Of a DNA stretch of 64,000 nucleotides, positions 12,145-21,541 are shown piece after piece. A model generated the notes under the pieces. The model had not been told where the DNA came from and did not search any database. It saw only the letters and a program-made list of their open reading frames with translations. Both the position numbers and the translations under genes were made by a program. Position 1 is the stretch's first letter, and each line of letters begins with the position of its first letter. Source of the DNA: Dichotomocladium elegans (lineage: Eukaryota; Mucoromycota; Mucoromycetes; Mucorales; Lichtheimiaceae); contig JAIXMN010000007.1 of NCBI GenBank assembly GCA_025716815.1, positions 1,257,501 through 1,321,500 on the forward strand, read 5' to 3'.

Positions 12145-13353
12145 GGCCCATTGGCGGCGTTCCCGCCGAATATTTTGAGCAACATCGCCAAGTATCTGGA
12201 TGCAAGAACACGGGTCCAGCTTGCCATAGTCTCAAGGTCGTTCTTTCATGCCATGTTCCGACCCGATGCCTGGGAAAACATATGGTTTCTTCAGCAAGAT
12301 CTCTACAGAGTTGATAGCTTACTGATTCAATCCATGACCGACACCCTAGGGCAGCATCAACTCTTCCATGTGGTTCTCTCCATCTCGCTGTCTGGGTCTG
12401 TAGTTACAGCTGATAGCATCGTCCACCTCCTAGTCAACTTTCCCGAGCTTCGGCATCTTTCTGTGAAGGGGAGTTGGAAGTCCATTCTTTCCCTCTGGGT
12501 GGCAAGCTTATGCATGCGGCTGCAACTTGGCATCATCCTCCTATAAAGTTGGAAGTATTTGAATCTCGGCAAAGCGCTGCGTCGAGGAGTTAGTAAGCAA
12601 GAGCTAGAAAGCAGGCCGAATGCTCCCCAGTCATTTGGGCAGGATCTCTCCGTCATTAGCAGCGCACTCCAGCAGATAGCCCATCATTCTGTGAAAATGG
12701 ATTGTTTTATCTGTGATTTCTGTCATTTTGGAGCCGCAGCAGCATTTGTCAATTGTGTAGCATGTGGTCCTGTCAAGATCCACAAGTGTACGACCTGCGC
12801 GCCACGATACGATAGGTATTTGGGATAAAACAGATGACATCGTCGATATGCCCAACAAGGCAGTATATGTATGATATGTAGATGCAACCTGTGTGTTTGT
12901 AATATGTCTAATTGCCCGGCGAACAGATCCATACAAATTACCACAATGACCTGCAAACAATGCGAGATGCCTCTTTCAATCTGCAACCAGCCACATAACC
13001 AAGCATGCCAACGCGCAAAGCAACCATGCAAAGAATGCCATGGCGTCTTCCATACCCATTGCCCTATCAGCGACAGCGGTTACTTGACGAATCAATGTAC
13101 TTGGTGCGGCACGGTGGATTGCCCTACATGCGATCTGACACCATGTTCAGGGGGATGTCAGGGAAACTGGGTGTCGCTCCTGTGTGAATGAGTCGGGATT
13201 TCACATTGCAAATGCATTGTGTTGAGAAAGTCTCGGGTTAAAGTACGAAAACGAAACGTACGCAGACAATGTCAAAAATCATGTTCAAGGTGCAAGTCCA
13301 CCGGCTTTTGCTCAAGATGTCTAGGTGTACACACTCAAGGATGTCGCTGATAC
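12145..13353 (+). pseudogene. Decayed F-box protein gene with Cys-rich C-terminus
   Basis: The N-terminus is an F-box: FPPNILSNIAKYLDARTRVQ followed by LAIVSRSFFHAMFRPDAWEN. Its expected ATG appears destroyed, because the sequence reads cccattggcg where a single extra T separates AT from GG. Reading then moves to another frame at about 12470 (LEVHSFPLGGKLMHAAATWH) and returns at about 12575. A plausible intron (about 12816-12863, GT...CAG) links KCTTCAPRYD to ICMICRCNLCVCNMSNCP. The Cys-rich part (CX2C pairs, possibly zinc-binding) is interrupted by TGA at 13189-13191 but stays open beyond it to 13353 (CSRCKSTGFCSRCLG). F-box proteins are SCF ubiquitin-ligase receptors. The lost start, two frame changes and a stop together argue for a pseudogene rather than a mis-spliced gene. 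Confidence 0.6.
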
Positions 13354-13799
13354 ATCCAGCCAACTATTATGCAGCGTAATATCACCCGTCTCTTTTAGCT
13401 TCTATATGGGAAGTAAAGTAACTACACAGCTTGAACGTAATACTACGAAGCTCCGTTTTGATTGGAAGTTTGAGATGGTTTTGAGCGAAAGGAAGGATAT
13501 GGAAATGGAGTGTGCGGAACGTTCAGCGATGTAATGGTGATGTTATACTGTAAAACCACTCAGCTTTTCTGGCTTGAGAGCTGATGGTTACTGAAGCTGG
13601 TGCGGTACCCAAGGCTTAAAATCAACCTATGAGACAAGTTCTGATGGATGAGAGCGTGCACCGGGGGGACACGGTTTACCCACTAACCACAGCTGCTTCG
13701 CTATTCCATGGATCAGTGTCCCGGCCACCGCTCGAGCGTTACTGGTGGGGATATCATCCATATTAGTGCGTGAGTGCGTAGGTATCATGCACCTGTAGC
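13354..13799. other. Spacer between F-box pseudogene and inverted repeat
   Basis: No gene is seen. The last 50 bases before 13800 show weak, diverging similarity to the sequence just outside the right arm (17919-17945), so the inverted repeat may originally have extended slightly further. Confidence 0.35.
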
Positions 13800-14219
13800 T
13801 GCATAACTATCGTTTCCCATTGACCTCTTCCGCGGTTGCTTGCGAGGACCAGGAGAAGGTAGGGAGAATCTATCACGGACTCAAAAGATTGCTGCTGGCA
13901 CAGAGGTAACTGGAGAGCAACGTGGTACAGCATGCCATGGTGTATGGCGGTAGCATCTTGGAAGTGTGCAAGTGCATTCATACAACAGCGAGAATGAAAC
14001 TGTCATAGTTTCATTTGGCTTTATTGACTATCGCGAGCTTTTACACAAAACAGGAGGTTTGAAAAGAATCATTGGATTGCAGGGAGAGGTGTCTTAAGTG
14101 CAACCTCATACCTCGATGTGTATGTTTTTTTTTATTGCTCAATTATTGTTGAAAAAGCTCAACCCCTACCTGTGAAGGTGTTCCTTTTCCCCCATCCATC
14201 CTGCTTTCTTTTGATCAAC

Positions 14220-14243
14220 AGCAGCAGCAGCAGCAGCAGCAGT
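14220..14243 (+). repeat. CAG trinucleotide microsatellite
   Basis: A run of CAG triplets (preceded by CAA) within the left arm. The mirrored copy near 17483-17502 is shorter, showing the arms have diverged by repeat slippage. Confidence 0.85.
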
Positions 14244-15184
14244 AACATAGCACCATCAAGATATCTCAAGCAGGACAGGCAGTTTGTGCGGAAGGGTTGT
14301 GTTAAGCTGCGGTAAACCATTTACCTTTTTTGTCCCTGCTCCGACGTTCACGCTACTGGTTGGGGATTATAAAGATGAATATTTTCCTTTTTCCTTTCCC
14401 GCCTTTCTCTTCCCTCCCCATCTCGCTGGCCGGTCAAATCCTCCCTTTACTCGAGCACCAACCCGTCTATCTCGAAAGAAACTAACAGTTGCTTGGACAT
14501 CAGAGACAGTCGACGGGCTGGATCCTTCTGAGCGCCGATGTTGTACTTTGGAAAGACACTAACAGTTGCTTAGGCATCTGGGAAGATCTTGGGCCGGATC
14601 CTCCTTACCACCAACGAGTTTGTATCTTTCAACACTGCCAGGCATCGATGGGGCGGAATCTGAGGGCCCGATTCTCCCCCCACCAGCAACGAGTTTGTGC
14701 CTTTCGAAACGGTCGGTTGCTTAGGCATCGGTGAGGATTGACTGGACGGCAAACGACCAGGATCGACAGGACGGACCATACGGGGTAGATAGAGTAGTTC
14801 CTTATGTAGCCTGAGACAAGATCAAGAAGTACCTGTCCAAATGATCAGATGTACGTGATCCTCTGTGCTTACCGCATCCCGCAAACGGTGATACATCTTG
14901 GTAGGATACCTCAATGAGGGACTAGGGTACACCCCCGGGTCCAGGCCTGGGGGGCTCGAAGGAGACCAAGATAAATGCGGATATCTTGCCTCTAGAGCGG
15001 AGGCACATGGTAGTCGACCTCCTCGCGGTTGCCTCTGGGAACATAGCCTTCATGGCTCTGGCTAACTGGACTACCAATTAGTATTAGTATTACTATCCAT
15101 ACTCTAATAAAAAGTTCTTTATCTTGGCAAAGCTATCACTTTTTCATGGGTGGCGGTCAGAGCAGAATGAGCGTGTTTTTTTTA

Positions 15185-15330
15185 ACACGGTCATTGGGGG
15201 GTGCGTGTTTTCGACGTGATCATGGGGGGTACGTGATCATGGGGGTACGTGATAATAGGGGGGTACGTGGTCATGGGGGCGCGTTGTCATGGGGGGTCGT
15301 TTTTTTTTTACGTGGTCGTGGGGGATGCGT
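15185..15330 (+). repeat. G-rich minisatellite, units like ACGTGATCATGGGGG
   Basis: About seven imperfect units of 15-18 bases, each with (T)ACGTG(A/G)TCATGGGGG or a close variant, in tandem near the inner end of the left arm. Runs of five to six G spaced by about 11 nt could form G-quadruplexes on this strand. Confidence 0.85.
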
Positions 15331-15583
15331 GTATTGCTGTCATAAACCACAGAAGACCGCGAAACATCATATGCCAAGGTGTGATTTTTTGCCTTTCAAT
15401 TTGGAGGCCAAACAACAAGAACTACCCTTCACCAACTTTGAACAATGAACTTATAACATATGACGAAACTCAATTTTGAGCCCCTGCAGCTATGGCGTAA
15501 GCGCATAGTATTTTGAAGAACAATATCCCGATGCCATGAACTTGTCTTCTGATGTCTCGCACTGTGGCGCTTATAATGTAAAC

Positions 15584-16162
15584 TGTCGCGACCCAAAATG
15601 GGATTGTTCGAGAGCGTTCGCCCTTTATTCTACGCGGCTGCATTTATTGACCCTGTTGCATTAATTTTGTTCGACTGCATTTATTAGTCCGTCTTCATTT
15701 CAATATATCCCATACGTCTCTCCACCAGGTCTAGTATCACACCCAGGTATTTGTTGTACTAAAATATTATCAGATTATACTCGTCATATATCATCCCTGG
15801 TCATCAGTTCTCTGTCTATCTGTTCTATCAATTCGTCCCTATCCTTTGTCGTATCTCTCGGCCTCTGTCTTGTTCCTGGTGGCAATCCGAATTGGTACAT
15901 GCTGTGTGACGGGAATACCTAACACCCGCCCCCCGTAGCGTAGTTCCTGTCTTGCCCTCTGTCTCTTGCCCTGTCTTGTCTTGGTTCTTTCCTGTCAGGC
16001 ACAATTATGGCTAGTACTATTGGTATTGTTTTCTAGAGTAGTTCCTAATCTTCCCCTCTACTCCATCAAGCACTACCGCTGCCAATCCATTCTTGGTCCG
16101 TGCCTGTCTCCGATCTACATCTTTCTGCGCTACACTTTCTTGTCTGTCCGGTATTAGCGACA
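15584..16162. mobile_element. Probable solo LTR (Ty3/gypsy-like) in the inverted-repeat spacer
   Basis: The 579-bp segment begins TGTCGCGACCC and ends GCGACA, so it has the TG...CA ends and short inverted terminal TGTCGC/GCGACA typical of LTRs. TGTCGCGACC is a common LTR start in fungal Ty3/gypsy elements. No internal retrotransposon coding region lies beside it. The flanking five bases (taaac and gtagc) do not form a clean target duplication, so this may be an old or rearranged copy. Orientation is uncertain. Confidence 0.5.
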
Positions 16163-16310
16163 GTAGCTCACATACTTCTGAAAACATTTTATTTCATCAA
16201 TCTCGTATATAGGATATGATCATCAAAAAATCAATGCACTAGAGAGACCATTTCATTTTCACCATGGCAAGGTATGTGTGGGTAGTGAAGGCAGTTGTAT
16301 TGTCTGCCTG

Positions 16311-17918
16311 TGTTGTTTGGCCTCCAAATTCAAAGGCAAAAAAATCACACCTTGGCATATGATGTTTCGCGGTCTTCTGTGGTTTATGACAGCAATACAC
16401 GCATCCCCCACGACCACGTAAAAAAAACACGACCCCCCATGGCAACGCACCCCCATGACCACGTACCCCCCCTATTATCACGTACCCCCATGATCACGTA
16501 CCCCCCATGATCACGTCGAAAACACGCACCCCCAATGACCGTGTTAAAAAAAACACGCTCATTCTGCTCTGACCGCCACCCATGAAAAAGTGATAGCTTT
16601 GCCAAGATAAAGAACTTTTTATTAGAGTATGGATAGTAATACTAATACTAATTGGTAGTCCAGTTAGCCAGAGCCATGAAGGCTATGTTCCCAGAGGCAA
16701 CCGCGAGGAGGTCGACTACCATGTGCCTCCGCTCTAGAGGCAAGATATCCGCATTTATCTTGGTCTCCTTCGAGCCCCCCAGGCCTGGACCCGGGGGTGT
16801 ACCCTAGTCCCTCATTGAGGTATCCTACCAAGATGTATCACCGTCTGCGGGATGCGGTAAGCACAGAGGATCACGTACATCTGATCATTTGGACAGGTAC
16901 TTCTTGATCTTGTCTCAGGCTACATAAGGAACTACTCTATCTACCCCGTATGGTCCGTCCTGTCGATCCTGGTCGTTTGCCGTCCAGTCAATCCTCACCG
17001 ATGCCTAAGCAACCGACCGTTTCGAAAGGCACAAACTCGTTGCTGGTGGGGGAGAATCGGGCCCTCAGATTCCGCCCCATCGATGCCTGGCAGTGTTGAA
17101 AGATACAAACTCGTTGGTGGTAAGGAGGATCCGGCCCAAGATCTTCCCAGATGCCTAAGCAACTGTTAGTGTCTTTCCAAAGTACAACATCGGCGCTCAG
17201 AAGGATCCAGCCCGTCGACTGTCTCTGATGTCCAAGCAACTGTTAGTTTCTTTCGAGATAGACGGGTTGGTGCTCGAGTAAAGGGAGGATTTGACCGGCC
17301 AGCGAGATGGGGAGGGAAGAGAAAGGCGGGAAAGGAAAAAGGAAAATATTCATCTTTATAATCCCCAACCAGTAGCGTGAACGTCGGAGCAGGGACAAAA
17401 AAGGTAAATGGTTTACCGCAGCTTAACACAACCCTTCCGCACAAACTGCCTGTCCTGCTTGAGATATCTTGATGGTGCTATGTTACTGCTGCTGCTGCTG
17501 TTGATCAAAAGAAAGCAGGATGGATGGGGGAAAAGGAATACCTTCACAGGTAAGGGTTGGGCTTTTTCAACAATAATTGAGCAATAAAAAAAACATACAC
17601 ATCGAGGTATGAGGTTGCACTTAAGAGACCTCTCCCTGCAATCCAATGGTTCTTTTCAAACCTCCTGTTTTGTGTAAAAGCTCGCGATAGTCAATAAAGC
17701 CAAATGAAACTATGACAGTTTCATTCTCGCTGTTGTATGAATGCACTTGCACACTTCCAAGATGCTACCGCCATACACCATGGCATGCTGTACCACCTTG
17801 CTCTCCAGTTACCTCTGTGCCAGCAGCAATCTTTTGAGTCCGTGATAGATTCTCCCTACCTTCTCCTGGTCCTCGCAAGCAACCGCGGAAGAGGTCAATG
17901 GGAGGCGATAACTATGCA
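16311..17918 (-). repeat. Right arm of the large inverted repeat
   Basis: Reverse complement of 13800-15417. The inner breakpoint is at ccaaacaaca (15408-15417 on the left and its complement at 16311-16320 on the right), and the outer one is near ataactatgca (17908-17918). Together the arms and the 0.9-kb spacer make a palindromic structure of about 4.1 kb. Beyond the breakpoints similarity stops abruptly on the inside and fades on the outside. Confidence 0.85.
16401..16555 (-). repeat. Mirror copy of the G-rich minisatellite (C-rich on plus strand)
   Basis: Units such as CCCCCATGATCACGTA repeated in tandem. This is the complement of the array at 15185-15330, with small differences in unit spacing and homopolymer length. 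Confidence 0.85.
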
Positions 17919-20500
17919 TTTCAAAAATACAGAGTGTATCAAGGATTAGGAGGCCGAAGCCCAGCCGGATGTGGAGAGCGCAACTGGCATTCACACACTT
18001 CCTGTATCAACAATGCCTCAATGGGATTACAGCATCCAGGAGCGCGGCAGCTGATGTTTACCACAAGAACCTCTTACGTAGCGCTTCTTAGATGACAATT
18101 ACCCCCCGTTTGTTTCTAGGCTGCTAGAGGATGGAACGGATTGCTGCAACACGTATACAACGGATTATGTACACCCTGCAGATCCAACCCGGTCCGTTGA
18201 ATTCCGTGGCAAGATCAACATTTGGTTAATTCATGCGATGAAACAAGGCCAGGCTAGGAATAATATCCAGTTTGTGTGTGGTACTTGTACGTAATCGATA
18301 TTCTATAATGATCAGAGTTTTAAGGGCAACAGCAAGCGAGATCCGCTTTATCGCGCTATACACATGAAAGCGAAATCATTTTACCTGTTAATACGACAAT
18401 TTGATCTAATTTTATGCGACATTTGTTTATACTGTATCTTAAACGATGCTCTTTTATCTTGTATGCAAGATTTGTTTTGGAAAATGTAGACCCAAAACAA
18501 TCTTGGAAATCATATACCCTGCCAGCTTGGATCAAGCGCGCCGCTTTCGATTACTGTACTTTCCTCGTTTAGGAGTTTGTTGCACAGTTCTCATCCTACT
18601 ATGGTCGGAACGCTCCTCATGATAATCATAATTCAGCAAGTTCTCGCAACAGAACCTTAACTATCTTCAAAGATCGATGAGGAACTCGGCCGTGGATGGG
18701 ATTGGGTGAGAAGTATCATGTCATTATCCTTCGTTGAACGGCGGATCCTCGGATTGTTATTACCATATTTCCATTTTTTTATCACGAGAAAACAAGTATA
18801 AAAGGAAATATTTATCCTATTTTGCATCCTTATTATCGGGAAAGAGAGAAAGTCCACTTCTGGCACAAGACCCTACAAGTCTTATTATGAACACTGATGC
18901 TAATTTCAATAACACAACATCGTTAGCAACGCCCCTACGTGGGCTATGATTCTGCTTCAGCATGTATATGCTCTGGAAGGCCTATCTCGCACAGTGATGG
19001 AGACCCTTTCATACCCACTCGAGGTCCAGATACCGATTTTTCAAGCTATTCTGAGTCTCATGAAGCTCTTCCAGGTTTCGCTAACGATTTCTTCCGCTAT
19101 CTGCTATCTTGTATTGAGAGAAAACGGTTTTTATCGGCGTGTCTGTGCAACAGTGATAGCCAATATATGCCAGGCACTCTCACTCAAATTCCTATAGGAA
19201 GAGCTACAAAGGGAACCAACTGCCCAATTCCATGAGATCCAATTTCGCCTGCCAGGAATCACAAGGTCACTGGACTGTATCTTGCAGCGCACTCTGCGCT
19301 CCGGATGTTATGTTCCACAACAAAAGACAGTAGAGTTTATCAATGTGATTCGTGAGTTGCCGGTGGACACGGCGGCATTCGTCACGCAATTTCGCATTGA
19401 CAGTATGTATCGCGCAGTGGGATTTTTCCGATGCTACACATCGAATGGGTGGGAACGGACCATCTTCTTGGGGGAGTCCAGACATCTTGTTGAACATGCT
19501 ACTCTCGCCTGATCATTCAACCAGGCGACAGGCACGTTATCCGCAATAGTGCCACTACTTCAGAGTACCCGCGTCAAGGTGGAGCAACCAATTGACCCAA
19601 TAGGACCTGTGGTGTCCGAAGACGGAATGGAATTTAGAATGGTCAGATGGACATCTTATCACGCCAGTTGCCCCGATAATAATCGTTACACTCGTTCCTG
19701 GACAATTATAAATAGAGGCAGCACCACTAATAAAACCGGATATCCAAGTCTCACGGTATTTTGCCTGTTTCATGATTTTTTCGTTTATCTGCTGCCAAAT
19801 ATCACAGGACCTGTTCTATAAATCATGTAGATAGTAGATGAATGTGTAGCGATGGAGGATCTTGATTCTGGTTTCATTCGAATAAATGACATACACGGGT
19901 CTCATTGTATTCTGATTGTCCACCCTACAAAAAACAATAAAAACACCACAGCAGCCAAGGTCATCCAAATGCTGAAGTCACAATCCCCAGCTCCATCCTC
20001 AGTGAACGATAATAGTTTGTTTGGCCATGGCCGTAGGCAGAACGCCTATATTCATTACCCGAGAAGGTGGAGCCAGAGATTGACCCTCCTTCCCTCGCTC
20101 TTCTTTTTATTGATGATAAGGATGTAGAAAAGCATAAATATTTCCTTTTATACTAGGTTCCTTAAGACCAAAATGGAAAGATGGTAACACGATTCCTGGA
20201 TCCACCTTCTCGGATAGCGACTATATGCATTCGGCCTACAGCATTCGTCAAACAAATCATTTTATTCCAAATAATGAGAGCGATAACATAACCACCATTT
20301 CACAAGCAACATAAAATGATATGTGTTCCCACATAGGCACACAATAAGGATGAGCATTTTACTGTAGTTTTCATTTTATGATGATAATATGGTTATCAGG
20401 GTGTCAAGTCTGAAACAAAAGCATAGGCCTGACACGCTAAAAGTAAGAGTCTCTATATTAGGCGGGGGAAATGGTTCATTGAACATTTAATAATTTGATA
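17919..20500 (+). other. Unrecognised, interrupted reading frames right of the inverted repeat
   Basis: Two parts look partly protein-like but match no family I know. First, 18120-18290 is an open segment bounded by a good acceptor (tttgtttctag) and donor (gtaatc); it encodes SVEFRGKINIWLIHAM and ends NIQFVCGTCT. Second, 18946-19821 is a single frame interrupted only by a TAG at about 19195 and TGA at 19510-19512; it reads for example FHEIQFRLPGITRSLDCILQ and PQQKTVEFINVIRELPVD. An overlapping frame (18939-19235) is also open. These may be fragments of a mobile element or of an ordinary decayed gene. I assign no function. Confidence 0.3.
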
Positions 20501-20732
20501 TTACCATGCGCAGCAGGACTCAGCAGCGGCGACGTTCTGTTGAGGAGGCTGCTGCTGAATAATCACCGTCTGTGCCGGTGGCCTAATACAAGAACTAAAT
20601 ATGTGATGTTTTATCTTGGATAAATCAGACTTACGCAGCCTGATAATATCCGTTAGCAGGAGAGGTGGTGGAATTTTGAGTAGAATAGTCATAGTACTGG
20701 CTTGGCTGCGGCGAGGGATTTCGATGATCCAT
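20501..20732 (-). CDS. Small Pro/Gln-rich protein with C-terminal di-cysteine (59 aa)
   Basis: Two exons, 20732-20635 and 20582-20501, with a 52-nt GT-AG intron, give a 59-aa protein. It begins MDHRNPSPQPSQYYDYST, continues with PPAQTVIIQQQPPQQ and ends AAAESCCAW. The Tyr/Pro/Gln composition followed by a Cys pair recalls fungal tail proteins of the CYSTM type, but the usual long Cys-rich membrane segment is missing, so the family is unproven. The Cys pair near the C-terminus could be an acylation site (inference). It is transcribed away from the IP3R-like gene, with about 0.8 kb between the two starts. Confidence 0.6.
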
Positions 20733-21541
20733 GTCTATGATGGAAAGGTGAGAGCAGAGAGAACAGACAAGGAAAATTGGAGGCGAACCGTCAAATAAGC
20801 TTTATAGAACTTTCAAAAGCCAAATTAGGGTGTGGGGGGGGAGAAACAAATTAATGCAAGATTGTGTAAACAGCCAATACGTCTGCAGGAAAAGCCCGCT
20901 TGAGTGTCCATTCTCTCACCTGGCACAATCTGAAAAATCTAAAGGGCACTTCTCTGCCTCTCTTGCTATGCACGTGGTTCGCGTAATACAAGAGGAAAAA
21001 AGAAAACGGCTAGTGCTTCCCTGAATTTACTTCTTCTGTAACCATGACAGAAAAGTCAATTCAATATTTATTGGAGAAAGAGCACCATATTGTTCATCTT
21101 TAGCCATTTTCTTGTCACACAAATGTCCCGCGTGATCTTCAGGCGATCTTGGGTGTAAAAAAAAAAGATAACCAGGAGCAATGCCTAATTAATATCCGAG
21201 GGCGGAGGTCTGAGCACTTGGCCGTGTTGCTCTGTAAACCCCGTACTAGAACAATTCAGCCACGTGGTGCATGTACGGCACATACTTCGAGCGTGTTTGA
21301 GATGGTGCTTATCTAAGAGTTCCTGTAGCGCCGCCCTCGCGCTGGGAAAACAGGTTCGGCTGGGATGTCACCTATTGTGTTCTAAAAGGAGTAGCAATTT
21401 TCAGACTTCTCTCAGCCGCTGTACCCGAGATAATGAGAAAAAACTGGGCTTTGCTCGACGTAGAGCACTGGGATTACTTTTTTAAGAGTTTTATTCGGCG
21501 GCGCGCTTCCAAGCCTGGTCCAAAGGAAGAAAAATAATACC
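20733..21541. promoter_or_regulatory. Divergent intergenic region between the 59-aa gene and the IP3R-like gene
   Basis: An 809-bp region between two divergent starts, presumably holding both promoters. A poly(A) run lies at about 21158-21168. No obvious TATA box was found at a convincing distance from either ATG. No other gene is seen. Confidence 0.35.

Larger units (their letters stand above)
13800..15417 (+). repeat. Left arm of a large inverted repeat (about 1.6 kb)
   Basis: This segment reappears in reverse complement at 16311-17918 with very high identity. The two arms differ by scattered substitutions and by repeat length, for example about 7-8 CAG units at 14220-14243 against about 5 at the matching site near 17490. 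That argues against a simple assembly duplication. The arm contains, from outside in: unique sequence, a CAG microsatellite, a set of diverged tandem units carrying 'aacgagtttgt' and 'gttgcttaggcatc' (about 14480-14730), and a G-rich minisatellite (15185-15330). Reading frames in both arms are identical to each other but resemble no protein. Confidence 0.85.

Noticed and set aside
14284..14562. 92-codon open frame present identically in both inverted-repeat arms (also 17444-17166)
   Set aside because: Its identity between the arms follows from the DNA repeat. The sequence is low-complexity and contains the tandem units, with no domain and no codon-level conservation test possible.
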